DNA of 35,701 nt from Ruminococcus sp. (GTDB lineage Bacteria > Bacillota > Clostridia > Oscillospirales > Ruminococcaceae), in contig JAGCWY010000015.1 in assembly GCA_017961625.1 (NCBI GenBank), forward strand, positions 1-35,701, written 5' to 3'. Both the position numbers and the translations under genes were made by a program. Shown piece after piece: positions 1-8,152 of the stretch. Each line of letters begins with the position of its first letter. Position 1 is the stretch's first letter. Below the pieces are notes generated by a model. It was not told the DNA's origin and did not search any database. It was given only the letters and a program-made list of their open reading frames with translations.

Positions 1-86
1 AAAATATTTTGATAGTACGTAAAATTAGTACGTTTTCTCAAAAATCTCAGACGACGTACCTGCGTGATAAACGCCGATTATTCGAA

Positions 87-120
87 GAAACGGAGCCTTT
101 GAGGGGCTCCGTTTCTATTT
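87..120 (+). terminator. Rho-independent terminator of an upstream gene outside the window
   Basis: An 11-bp perfect stem (87-97 with 105-115, GAAACGGAGCC) and a 7-nt loop are followed by a T-rich tail. The T-tract lies on the right, so it would end a plus-strand transcript that enters from before position 1. Positions 1-86 hold no ORF that I can support. Confidence 0.8.
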
Positions 121-189
121 TACAAGTGGCAAACTCGGGTTTTATCACATTTTGTTGTTTTTGTCAATAGTACAGCGCTATATTATTTG

Positions 190-241
190 AGCTGTAAAAT
201 AATGGAAGGACGCCCTGCAATACAGGACAGGAGCGCCCCTC
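190..241 (-). terminator. Terminator of the TPM-domain gene
   Basis: Read on the minus strand, 241-228 pairs with 217-205 in about 13 base pairs (including G-U pairs) with one bulged T. The tail, ATTATTTTAC, covers about 203-194. It lies 27 bp after the stop codon of the gene at 268-1398. Confidence 0.6.
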
Positions 242-267
242 AGTTATCGTTATGCTTTTTGCGAAGC

Positions 268-1398
268 TCAGAGATTATCAGGATTTCTCGCGTTGCAGTG
301 AGGGCAATATTTCAGCCTTGAAGAAAACCTGTTTCCGCAGAACTCGCACATTATCTCCCCTGCCTGACTGCCGCCGTAGGAACTGCTGTTTCCTGTACCG
401 GAAATAAGATCCGGCATCTCGTACTGACTGCCGCTGTAGGTATTGCCCGTCAGATCAGTTTTCGTACCCGTCTGCAAATAAGGAGATGTACCGTTGTGCC
501 CCGTTTTCGTTCCCGTATATGAACCGTTACCTGACGTTGAAAGGCCGAAGGTATCAGTTTCTTCAGGCGCAGGCTCTGCGCCTCTGTACTTGAAAGTTCC
601 CCAGAAGACCATAATGAACATGTGAAATAATACAAATGCCAGAGAGCACAATAAGCCTCCCATCTCACTCCAGTTTATCTTTTTCTGATAGTTTGCTGTA
701 ATATCATCGAATGAAGCTATGAGCTGAGCCCCCACATCCTTGTCATTGCTTTCCAGCCTGCTGTGAAAATCGCTGTTGAATCTCGCCGCTACAGCGCTGT
801 TGATGATATTGTCAGTATCGTCCCCTTGCATACCCTCCCAGTACCAGTCTTTATATGAACCTGACGGATATTTTTCCTCAGCATAGACAATCAGCCAGTG
901 CATTTCATCGTCAAATTCCCTGAGATACCTGCTATAGGCATAGTTCTCAAGGCTGCCAGAGCTAACCCAATCATCATTGTATATCGTCACCACCGACGGA
1001 GTTACCCCAGTCTTTTTCATAAAGCGTTCCAGCGAATCATACAGAGCCTGCTCATTACTGATAACATCGGCTTCGTCGCTGATAACAATATTATGGTTAT
1101 AATTCTTTTTAGCTATCGGGATTCTTTTTGCTACCGCAGGCACCATGGTAAATAGAAACGGCAGATAGATTAATATCAAAAGCAGCCTTGTCCATTGAAT
1201 ACCGGGCTTGAACCTCTTGTCGGCATAAAAATACTTTGGCACCCCTCTTCTATAGTAAACATAACGTGTCGATCCCGGAAAATATCCGTGACTTATTGTT
1301 GACCCCCTTGAGCTGCCTCCGTGAGAACCTCCGTGTGAGCCGCCCCCGTGAGAGCCGCCTCCGTGAGAGCCGCCTCCTGATGAATGTGGCATGTTCAT
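268..1398 (-). CDS. Membrane protein with TPM-like domain and C-terminal zinc ribbon
   Basis: 376 aa. The N-terminus (residues 5-30) is a low-complexity Gly-Ser-His tract of repeated GGGSHGG units. A hydrophobic segment at about 68-90 is followed by a TPM-like region (about 103-245) that starts with a typical SDEADVISNEQ...LE stretch. A second membrane segment lies at about 247-268, then a Gly/Ser/Thr-rich linker and a C-terminal CxxC...CxxC zinc ribbon (CEFCGNRF, CPHC). TPM proteins are membrane-associated and some act in photosystem repair or as phosphatases, but the function in Firmicutes is not settled. The start has a strong AGGGGG ribosome site and its own consensus promoter. The family call rests on motif and layout only, and the substrate is unknown. 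Confidence 0.65.
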   Translation of the reverse strand: MNMPHSSGGGSHGGGSHGGGSHGGSHGGSSRGSTISHGYFPGSTRYVYYRRGVPKYFYADKRFKPGIQWTRLLLILIYLPFLFTMVPAVAKRIPIAKKNYNHNIVISDEADVISNEQALYDSLERFMKKTGVTPSVVTIYNDDWVSSGSLENYAYSRYLREFDDEMHWLIVYAEEKYPSGSYKDWYWEGMQGDDTDNIINSAVAARFNSDFHSRLESNDKDVGAQLIASFDDITANYQKKINWSEMGGLLCSLAFVLFHMFIMVFWGTFKYRGAEPAPEETDTFGLSTSGNGSYTGTKTGHNGTSPYLQTGTKTDLTGNTYSGSQYEMPDLISGTGNSSSYGGSQAGEIMCEFCGNRFSSRLKYCPHCNARNPDNL

Positions 1399-1424
1399 TC
1401 CCCCTATATCAATATATTATCATT

Positions 1425-1453
1425 ATTTTATATCATTTGTACACCTTTGTCAA
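1425..1453 (-). promoter_or_regulatory. Sigma-A promoter of the TPM-domain gene
   Basis: On the minus strand, TTGACA (1453-1448), a 17-bp spacer and TAAAAT (1430-1425) stand about 27 bp before the start codon. This is a near-perfect match to the vegetative consensus. Confidence 0.8.
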
Positions 1454-1528
1454 TACTGTAAAGAAAAAACTATTTCTTTATGGTATACATCAAAAACCAT
1501 ATTTGGTGCTATTTTTCACAAAAAAATA

Positions 1529-1557
1529 TTGACAAATCTTATGTTTCAAGTTAAAAT
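1529..1557 (+). promoter_or_regulatory. Sigma-A promoter of a candidate non-coding RNA
   Basis: TTGACA (1529-1534), a 17-bp spacer and TAAAAT (1552-1557). Expected transcription starts near 1564-1567, exactly where a long inverted repeat begins. No ORF follows before the separate pspA promoter. Confidence 0.75.
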
Positions 1558-1566
1558 AATGATATA

Positions 1567-1660
1567 GGACTGTTGTCTGCGCAAAGTTGCCGCAGATTAA
1601 TAGCTCTTCCATACAAAAGTTCGTTTTTATCTTATCGCCTGTGCAGACTTTCAACAGTCG
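1567..1660 (+). ncRNA. Candidate structured small RNA or long leader upstream of pspA
   Basis: The predicted transcript opens with GACTGTTG (1568-1575), which pairs with CAACAGTC (1652-1659) and so closes a domain of about 92 nt. TCTGC (1576-1580) can continue the outer helix with GCAGA (1643-1647) across a 4-nt bulge. Alternatively, TCTGCG (1576-1581) can form a local hairpin with CGCAGA (1591-1596), so two folds compete. No T-tract follows the outer helix, so the RNA may be processed or may read through into pspA as a leader. I could not match it to 6S, SRP or a riboswitch class by eye. Confidence 0.45.
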
Positions 1661-1766
1661 CGCATAATTGTTAACGTATCAGAAAAAAACGAGGAATAAT
1701 TATGTAATAATGTGTTCATAAATCTGACTAATAAATGAAAATCAGATGAAATCGGCAGAATTATCC

Positions 1767-1795
1767 TTGACAAAAAATGCACAATGACATATAAT
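1767..1795 (+). promoter_or_regulatory. Consensus sigma-A promoter of pspA
   Basis: TTGACA (1767-1772), a 17-bp spacer and TATAAT (1790-1795) match both hexamers perfectly, about 65 bp before the start codon. There is no sign of a sigma-54 promoter such as drives pspA in enterobacteria. Confidence 0.85.
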
Positions 1796-1860
1796 GTTCT
1801 TGTGGCACAAGGGGTGTGCCTATGAAACACTTTTTTACATGAAACAGGAGGATTATAAAA

Positions 1861-2565
1861 ATGGGTGTATTTCAGAGATTATCAGATCTTCTCAAGGCAA
1901 ACGTAAACGATCTTATCGACAGGGCTGAGGATCCGGAGAAGATGGTCAAGCAGATCATCATTGATATGCAGACAGAACTCACAAAGGCTACTCAGAACTA
2001 CGGTAAGGCAAAGGCAAGCGAGCGTCTCGCTGAAAAGAAGTACCTTGACGCACAGAAGGTTTCTGCCGACTGGGAGTCCAAGGCTAAGGCTGCTCTTGCA
2101 AAGGGTGATCAGGAGCTGGCAAAGCAGGCTCTTGCAAGAAAGGTAAAGGCTGACGAAGATCTTACAAATTACAAAGAGATGTACGATTCTATCTCTGCAC
2201 AGACAGATGCTATCGGCGATCAGGTAGAGGTGCTCAAGTCAAAGCTTGAAGAGGCTAAGAATCGTCAGGCAATGCTCATCGCACGTTCACAAATGGCTGA
2301 TACTCAGAAGAGCCTTGCAAAGGCTGCCGGAAACTTCGATCCTAACTCGTCTTTTGACAAGTTCCAGAGAATGGAAGATAAGGTAATGCGCAAGGAAGCT
2401 GAGGCAGCTGCATTCACAGAGATTGCAGGCGACGCTCTTACAGGCGGCACAGGCGACGAGCTGAAAAATACCTTCAAGGATCTCGAGTCCGAAGCAAAGG
2501 TAGACGCAGAGCTCCAGAGACTTCTTGCCGAAATGAACGGCGGTGCTTCAAACAGCTCAAACTGA
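1861..2565 (+). CDS. pspA: PspA/IM30 family phage-shock protein
   Basis: 234 aa, close to the usual length for PspA/IM30/LiaH proteins. It begins with the amphipathic helix and the family signature VFQRLSDLLKANVNDLIDRAEDPEKM in outline, then continues as a long, charged, Ala/Lys/Glu-rich coiled coil to about residue 215. These proteins form ESCRT-III-like assemblies on the inner membrane face and stabilise stressed membranes. The ribosome site AGGAGG lies 8 nt before the ATG. A consensus promoter precedes it, and a small membrane protein gene follows by 32 bp before a shared terminator. PspB, PspC, PspF and LiaRS homologues are not seen here. The next gene could be its membrane partner, which is an inference from position. 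Confidence 0.9.
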   Translation: MGVFQRLSDLLKANVNDLIDRAEDPEKMVKQIIIDMQTELTKATQNYGKAKASERLAEKKYLDAQKVSADWESKAKAALAKGDQELAKQALARKVKADEDLTNYKEMYDSISAQTDAIGDQVEVLKSKLEEAKNRQAMLIARSQMADTQKSLAKAAGNFDPNSSFDKFQRMEDKVMRKEAEAAAFTEIAGDALTGGTGDELKNTFKDLESEAKVDAELQRLLAEMNGGASNSSN

Positions 2566-2597
2566 TGTCATCAGACTAAAAACGAAGGAATTTTATT

Positions 2598-2771
2598 ATG
2601 AGCCGCAAGAAAAACAATATTTATCCTGCAAAAAAAATGTTCAGGGATTCGTTGCCGATACTTGGTGCGATATTCCTCGTAATAGTATCCGTAGCATATA
2701 TCCTCTTCCGCAGTTGGAGTAACAAGCTTTACTATGAAAAGTGGAAGGAATACGAAAATTGCGGTATCTGA
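2598..2771 (+). CDS. Small single-pass membrane protein downstream of pspA
   Basis: 57 aa, reading MSRKKNNIYPAKKMF and then a hydrophobic segment (about residues 18-38, LPILGAIFLVIVSVAYILF) and a charged, aromatic tail (SWSNKLYYEKWKEYENCGI). The basic N-terminus suggests it faces the cytoplasm. A GAAGGA ribosome site sits 8 nt before the ATG. It lies 32 bp after pspA and before a strong terminator, so the two genes should share a transcript. I recognise no family. Its place suggests a membrane partner or anchor for PspA, analogous in role only to PspB/PspC. Confidence 0.65.
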   Translation: MSRKKNNIYPAKKMFRDSLPILGAIFLVIVSVAYILFRSWSNKLYYEKWKEYENCGI

Positions 2772-2783
2772 ATAAAAACATCA

Positions 2784-2815
2784 AGGCTCCGAGGCATTGA
2801 CTTCGGAGCCTTTTT
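2784..2815 (+). terminator. Terminator of the pspA operon
   Basis: The stem AGGCTCCGAG pairs with CTTCGGAGCCT around a short loop and is followed by TTTTT (2811-2815). Confidence 0.85.
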
Positions 2816-2951
2816 ATACGTTATGCATGAAAATGTTCTGCCTTATCTGTCTCCCCTCTAATTGTGCTGTATGCGATGTACGAATAATATAATTTTGAAA
2901 TAGAGCGAGTTTACAACCGTTAGCGTGGATATGGTCAAACCGGTTCAACTC

Positions 2952-2985
2952 AAAAAAGCTCCTCGGTTCAAATCCGAGGAGCTTT
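2952..2985 (-). terminator. Terminator of the GH9 cellulase gene
   Basis: Twelve base pairs (2955-2966 with 2974-2985) surround a 7-nt loop. Read on the minus strand, the stem ends in TTTTTT (2957-2952). It starts about 12 bp after the cellulase stop codon. Confidence 0.85.
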
Positions 2986-2996
2986 CAGTTATTTTA

Positions 2997-5525
2997 TTAC
3001 TTTGCGGGATCAAGACTTTTTATCTTGTGAAGCAGATACAGCTGTATCTGAAGCGCATCATTTGATGTAAGACCCTTGCTGGATGTATCAACGTCAGCAT
3101 TTGCAGCACCCTGCTCTGTGATGTGCTTACTGTCAGTACCGTTGACACCATACTTGTTTGGATTTGCAAGAGCCTGCATGATAAGCACAGCGTCTGCCAT
3201 ATCTATGGTACCGTCGCAGTTAGCGTCGCCGTAGTCAACCGCCTTGTTCTCTGATTCATCCTTTGGACGGTCAGAAGCGCCGCCGTTCGTATCGGTAGTG
3301 ATATCATTTTGAACAGGATCTGAAGTCGTTGTAGTTGTTGTAGTTGTCGTTTCTTTAAATGTTGTGGTAGTTGTAGTAGTTGTTGTTGTTTCTGTAGTTG
3401 TAGTTGTTGTTTCTGTAGTTGTAGTTTCGGAAGTAGTTGTGGTAGTTGTTGTATCCTTGGGCTTTGAAGAAGTTGTTGTTCTTGGTGTATCGCTACCTGT
3501 GCTGCCAAGACCGTCAGCCTTTGTGCCGTCAGGCTCTTCGCCATAATAGAGCTTGCCATTGATATAAACAGGTACATAAGGTGTTATAACGCCTGAAGCT
3601 GTACCGTCTGTTGACGAACCCTTGCCTACACCCTTAGCAGAGAAGTCATTTGATGAATCCCAGCCACTGCCGTAGTCGGGCATTACGATAGCAAGGAGTA
3701 TCTCGCACTGCTGCTGTCCCTCTGATATAGGAAGAACAACACGTCCATCAGGGAGATTTACCTCGATGTAGTAGATATTGCCGCTGTACTGTATCGGCTT
3801 GGATATCTCAGCTGTCTTGTAGCCCTTATTTGCATACATTGCAGACTGATCACGGTCGCAGCGGATAACGAGATCCTCAGGGTTCTTGCCTGCGGAAATT
3901 ACTTCGCTGAGGTCCATGAAGTATCTGAATGAGATATTATCCTGAACTCTTGCTGGCCATGCGGAGTGGTTGGTCACCTTGAAGCTGATAGTCTGTCCGC
4001 TGGAATCGCCACCCTTTGAGAGCACTTCAACGTAAAACTCGGGACCGTCATGTACCTCTGGCTCTGGGAAATTTGGATCCTTTGTGCCGCCGTACTTATC
4101 CACCATTTTGCAGAGCATAGCTGTGAAGCCAGCGTTATAGTCTGTAGCAACCTCGTTGTTGATGAAGTCCTGACGGTCGTCGTTGTAAGAGCCATCCTGG
4201 TTGGGACCTCCTACGAGAGCGCCGTAGAGGATATGTCTTGTCTTATCCGGTATCTTAAGGTCATTCTTCCATGAACCATGAGCTGTACGGTGATGAGGGT
4301 TCTGGGGATACTTGTCACCAAAGCCTACAACGTAGCTCTGCTTCAGTGGATTGTCACCGAGAGCATAGTTTACCTGTGTCTCAGCAAATTCTGTGTACTT
4401 GGAAGCCTCTGAGGTGAGAATAGTATCGCTTGCAACAGTTGCAATGAAAGCAGCTGTATTTGCGTACCTCAGACAACCCCAGTTGCTCAGCCAACGAAGT
4501 CCGCCGGAGATTGTCTTAGCCTCATCGCCGTTTACCCAGCGGTCGCAGTGCTTCTTTACGTGAGCGATAGCGCTTGAATCATTTGTGTTTATAGCGTAGA
4601 GCAACATAGCTCCCTGAGTATTGTCGTCCCAGCAGTGTCCCCAGCCGTAAGCGATAGTATCACCCTCGCCCAGCATCTTGCCGAGATTGGGGATATAACC
4701 CTTTGCATCATCAAGGTAGCCGTTGTCGCCTGTTGCGATATAGAGCCAGTTTGCAGCATAGAAGAGCTCATCGTAGAAGTGGCTGGACTGATAGAATCCC
4801 TGAGCATCGCTCTTATTATATACATCATCGCTTGGTGATGACTTTGCTATCTTATAAATATTCTCAGCATGCTTTAAGTAGTCAGCCTTCTTGGAAGCGT
4901 CAATATCGCCATCAAGCGCTGCCGCACCTGCTGCGAGAGCAGCTGCCATTTCGCCGAAAACAGCGGAACATCCCTTGGAAGACTTAAGAGCCTCACGAGC
5001 TTCTGCTATAGAATGTCCGTTGTCTTCCATACCGTATTCAAGAAGCTCAACAGGACCCCACCATGTGTGGTCGTGCTTACCGATACCCACCTGATAAACA
5101 ATCTCGGAGCCCTTGTCGCACTCTGCAAGATAGTCGAGCACGAAGGTAAGATTGTTCACATAAGTTTCCTTAAGACCTGCCTTTGCAAGTCCGTCGGGGT
5201 ACTGGTAAAGGCCCCATGCCAGCATTGAAGCGGAATAGGACATAGGAAGATTGAACTTTACGTGATCTCCGGCATCGTACCAGCCTCCAAGAACAGGATC
5301 GCTCATAGCAGAATCTGCTTTCCACTCTACTCTGTTCCACTCAGGAAGCGGACCTGCCTGCTGTGCCTCATAGAAGAAAAGCGACTTGTCCAGTGCGTCA
5401 GCGTAATTGAACTTGCCGTCAGCGGCGTTAGCCGTTGTCATCATAACACCTGCCGGCAATGCCGAAACAGTTGATGTAGCAAGTAGGACGGCGGAAAGAA
5501 TACCGCCTGTCAGTTTTTTAAGCAT
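2997..5525 (-). CDS. Cellulosomal GH9 endoglucanase with CBM3 module and C-terminal dockerin
   Basis: 842 aa, secreted. The signal peptide covers about 1-35. The family 9 glycoside hydrolase catalytic domain (about 38-480) shows GWYDAGDH with the paired aspartates D84 and D87 (catalytic base), the NPHHRTAHG histidine motif near 411, and NNEVATDYNAGF with the catalytic acid E458. A CBM3c-like module follows (about 492-650), the classic GH9-CBM3c 'theme B' of processive endoglucanases. A Thr-rich linker (about 680-735) leads to a dockerin (764-842) with calcium loops at 767-778 and 811-823, the second carrying a short insertion as in ruminococcal dockerins. Family knowledge says it cuts cellulose and docks to a cohesin-bearing scaffold. 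It has its own promoter and terminator. Confidence 0.93.
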   Translation of the reverse strand: MLKKLTGGILSAVLLATSTVSALPAGVMMTTANAADGKFNYADALDKSLFFYEAQQAGPLPEWNRVEWKADSAMSDPVLGGWYDAGDHVKFNLPMSYSASMLAWGLYQYPDGLAKAGLKETYVNNLTFVLDYLAECDKGSEIVYQVGIGKHDHTWWGPVELLEYGMEDNGHSIAEAREALKSSKGCSAVFGEMAAALAAGAAALDGDIDASKKADYLKHAENIYKIAKSSPSDDVYNKSDAQGFYQSSHFYDELFYAANWLYIATGDNGYLDDAKGYIPNLGKMLGEGDTIAYGWGHCWDDNTQGAMLLYAINTNDSSAIAHVKKHCDRWVNGDEAKTISGGLRWLSNWGCLRYANTAAFIATVASDTILTSEASKYTEFAETQVNYALGDNPLKQSYVVGFGDKYPQNPHHRTAHGSWKNDLKIPDKTRHILYGALVGGPNQDGSYNDDRQDFINNEVATDYNAGFTAMLCKMVDKYGGTKDPNFPEPEVHDGPEFYVEVLSKGGDSSGQTISFKVTNHSAWPARVQDNISFRYFMDLSEVISAGKNPEDLVIRCDRDQSAMYANKGYKTAEISKPIQYSGNIYYIEVNLPDGRVVLPISEGQQQCEILLAIVMPDYGSGWDSSNDFSAKGVGKGSSTDGTASGVITPYVPVYINGKLYYGEEPDGTKADGLGSTGSDTPRTTTSSKPKDTTTTTTTSETTTTETTTTTTETTTTTTTTTTFKETTTTTTTTTSDPVQNDITTDTNGGASDRPKDESENKAVDYGDANCDGTIDMADAVLIMQALANPNKYGVNGTDSKHITEQGAANADVDTSSKGLTSNDALQIQLYLLHKIKSLDPAK

Positions 5526-5603
5526 AGTAAAACTCTCCTCTCATTTTATATTGCTCCGTATCCGCGGAGCTTCCTCACGAGTATACCATAGCTATACAAC
5601 ATA

Positions 5604-5632
5604 ATTATGCCACAAATCTCAGTCGATGTCAA
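5604..5632 (-). promoter_or_regulatory. Sigma-A promoter of the GH9 cellulase
   Basis: On the minus strand, TTGACA (5632-5627), a 17-bp spacer and CATAAT (5609-5604). The leader of about 75 nt contains a 6-bp GCTCCG/CGGAGC hairpin (5570-5553). Confidence 0.75.
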
Positions 5633-5690
5633 GCAAATTATGAGCAGTAGGATAAAGTACCTTTAGCTGTCAGACTGCTCTCTGAAAAAT

Positions 5691-5717
5691 GAAAGGGGGC
5701 GATGTGACCCTCGCCCC
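5691..5717 (-). terminator. Terminator of the CYTH-to-mutS2 cluster
   Basis: On the minus strand GGGGCGA (5717-5711) pairs with TCGCCCC (5702-5696), followed by CTTTCATTTTT. It starts 10 bp after the mutS2 stop codon. Confidence 0.7.
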
Positions 5718-5727
5718 GTAATAATTT

Positions 5728-8118
5728 TTATTTAAGCTCCGCAACAGTAACGCCGTCTTCGCCCTCGCCGAAAAGTCCGAGCCTGAACGTCTTTACCGAC
5801 GGATGTGATTTCAGCCGCTTGTGTACAGCCTGTCTCAGCAGTCCCGTACCCTTTCCGTGAATTATAGTAATAGTCGATATATTTGACATTACCGCCTGAT
5901 CTATGAAGGCATCCAACTGGTAAACTCCGTCATCGCAGGCGCAGCCTCGGATATCTAACTCCATTTTCCCTCTGCGCTCAGCCTTTACGCCCACCTTATT
6001 CATCTTACGATTTGGACGTATGGACTTGTTCCCCACCGTGACCTTCTCCGGTTCTTCAAGACGCAGACGGGATATATTCATCTTAGTCTTCATAACTCCC
6101 ATCTGAACGTAAACGAAGTCGCTGCCGTCTGGCTCTCCAGAAATTATACCTTTGCGCTGTAAGTCAACTACGTACACCGTATCTCCCCTACGGAGCTTTC
6201 TCGGCAGGACGTAGCCCTCGTTGGGATCTCGCTTCTCTACGGGATTTGCTGTGTCGTACATCTTGTTGAAGCTCTGCTTTGTCTTTGACTTCATCCCCGA
6301 TACATTAGCGCTGAAATCTTTCTTTTCCTTTTCCTTACGTAACCTTTCAAGCTCGTCAAGAAGTTCGTTGGACTCCGCCTTAGTCTGTTCTATGATAGTC
6401 ATAGCACGGAGCCTTGCCTTTTCAAGCTCCTCAGCCTTTGAAGCCTCTATCTGCTCGCGCTCCCTGCGGATAGTCTCCTCGTGCTCGGCAGTCTCAACGC
6501 GCAGACGGTTTATCTCATCTTTCTGCTTTTCCAACTCAAGACGTGCAGCCTCGAGCTTGCCGATGACCTCTTCAAGACGGGTATTTGCCTCACTGACGCG
6601 CATTTTAGCGTCATCAATTATATCTGCAGGCATACCAAGGCTTTCGGATATAGCAAAAGCGTTCGACTTACCTGGTGAGCCCACGATAAGTCTGTATGTG
6701 GGACGAAGGGTCTCGATATCAAACTCGCATGAAGCATTCTCCACGCCTTCGCTGTCGATAGCAAAAACCTTAAGCTCCTGATAATGGGTAGTCACCATTA
6801 CCTTCGCTCCGCTCTGCATAAGGCGACGTATAATGGAAATTGCGAGAGCCGCGCCCTCCACCGGGTCTGTGCCCGATCCTAGCTCGTCAAGTAGAACAAG
6901 TGACTGCTCGTCGGCAGTTTTAAGTATCTCGATTACCTTGTTCGTATGCGACGAAAATGTAGACAGGTTCTGCTCTATGCTCTGACTGTCGCCGATATCC
7001 GCAAGTATATTGTCGTAAACCGATATCCTGCTGCCATCGGCAACGGGTATGAGAAGTCCACACATGGTCATAGCTGCAAGAAGTCCGGCTGTTTTGAGAG
7101 TTACAGTCTTACCGCCAGTATTCGGACCTGTGATTATGAGCGCCTGATAGTCCTCGCCAAGACTTATCTCAACAGGAACAGCCTTGTTCTTATCGATAAG
7201 GGGGTGACGAGCTTTTTTAAGGTGCATTTTCCCATCATCTGTTATTTCCGGCAGGGAGCAGTTCAGCTTTGCCGCAAGATTTGATTTTGCAAAGTAGAGG
7301 TTCAGCTCTGTGCATACCTTGTAATTCTCCGCAAGTATGTCAGCATATTCTCCGCAGTCACGGCATAGTTGCCGGATTATGCGCTCTATCTCCTCCTGCT
7401 CTTTTGCTTCAAGGAGACGGATATCATTATTTGCCTCAACTATCGCCATAGGCTCGATAAATATAGTCTGACCTGTGGCAGAGGTGTCGTGTATAAGGCC
7501 GCTGACCTGTCCGCGGTATTCAGATTTTACAGGGAGAACGAAACGACCGTCACGGATAGTGACGTTAGCCTCCTGAAGGTACTGCTGAGTGGTCTTGTTC
7601 TTTATCATCTTGTCTAAGGTATCGCGGAGCTGCATACCTGCGCGATTTATTTTACGGCGTATAGCCGCAAGCTCCGCGCTTGCTGCGTCGGATATCTCAT
7701 TTTCAGAGATTATCGAGCGTTCCAGCTTTTCTAGGAGCCAATCATTTGGCTGGAGCCGTGAAAATAGATAGCTCAGTTCTGTTTCCATATTCTCGCAATG
7801 AGCGTACCAGTCAGCGAGAGCCTTTATCTGTTTGAGCATTGCTGCAATATCAAGAAGGTCGCTGAGAGAGATTACCGCTCCCGATTTGGCTCTTGCAGCC
7901 ACAGTGCTTATGTCTTTGAAATTTCCAAAAGGCGGAGTTCCAAACTGTACCGAAAGAGACAGCGCCTGAGATGTTTTTAGACATTCATAACGAACTCTTT
8001 CGAGGTCGTTGTCGGGACGTACCGCCAGCGCCATGCGGCGCGTCTCCTCATTGGAGGTTAGCTCCGCAAGCATTTCCAATATCTTGTCTAATTCGAGTGT
8101 TTTCAAATATTTATCCAT
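5728..8118 (-). CDS. mutS2: MutS2 family ATPase with Smr domain
   Basis: 796 aa, the usual MutS2 length, without the mismatch-recognition domains of MutS1. The core and lever helices (about 1-310) lead to the ATPase domain with Walker A GPNTGGKT (331-338), the ST-rich motif (DIGDSQSIEQNLSTFSSH, 374-391) and Walker B LVLLDELGSGTD (407-418). A long charged coiled coil (about 510-640), a KOW-like patch and the C-terminal Smr nuclease domain (about 720-796, with LDIRG and HGKGTG) follow. MutS2 limits homologous recombination in some bacteria, and in Bacillus it splits collided ribosomes. It lies 34 bp after recO and ends the cluster. The ribosome site is AAAGGA. Confidence 0.95.
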   Translation of the reverse strand: MDKYLKTLELDKILEMLAELTSNEETRRMALAVRPDNDLERVRYECLKTSQALSLSVQFGTPPFGNFKDISTVAARAKSGAVISLSDLLDIAAMLKQIKALADWYAHCENMETELSYLFSRLQPNDWLLEKLERSIISENEISDAASAELAAIRRKINRAGMQLRDTLDKMIKNKTTQQYLQEANVTIRDGRFVLPVKSEYRGQVSGLIHDTSATGQTIFIEPMAIVEANNDIRLLEAKEQEEIERIIRQLCRDCGEYADILAENYKVCTELNLYFAKSNLAAKLNCSLPEITDDGKMHLKKARHPLIDKNKAVPVEISLGEDYQALIITGPNTGGKTVTLKTAGLLAAMTMCGLLIPVADGSRISVYDNILADIGDSQSIEQNLSTFSSHTNKVIEILKTADEQSLVLLDELGSGTDPVEGAALAISIIRRLMQSGAKVMVTTHYQELKVFAIDSEGVENASCEFDIETLRPTYRLIVGSPGKSNAFAISESLGMPADIIDDAKMRVSEANTRLEEVIGKLEAARLELEKQKDEINRLRVETAEHEETIRREREQIEASKAEELEKARLRAMTIIEQTKAESNELLDELERLRKEKEKKDFSANVSGMKSKTKQSFNKMYDTANPVEKRDPNEGYVLPRKLRRGDTVYVVDLQRKGIISGEPDGSDFVYVQMGVMKTKMNISRLRLEEPEKVTVGNKSIRPNRKMNKVGVKAERRGKMELDIRGCACDDGVYQLDAFIDQAVMSNISTITIIHGKGTGLLRQAVHKRLKSHPSVKTFRLGLFGEGEDGVTVAELK

Positions 8119-8152
8119 ATTTATCCTTTACTGATGTAAATCAAAATTTGAT

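Noticed and set aside
1567..1660. 6S RNA, SRP RNA or cyclic-di-GMP riboswitch identity for the pspA upstream RNA
   Set aside because: The domain is too short for 6S, lacks the SRP GGAA/AGCA core, and lacks the paired motifs of the cyclic-di-GMP aptamer apart from a chance CGCAAAG.
3364..3546. Plus-strand open frame of almost pure valine opposite the cellulase linker
   Set aside because: It is the antisense image of the Thr-rich linker codons; it has no ribosome site or real composition.
6221..6781. Long 186-codon plus-strand open frame inside mutS2
   Set aside because: It is antisense to the coiled-coil part of MutS2, Ser/Phe-rich as expected of a shadow frame, with no ribosome site.
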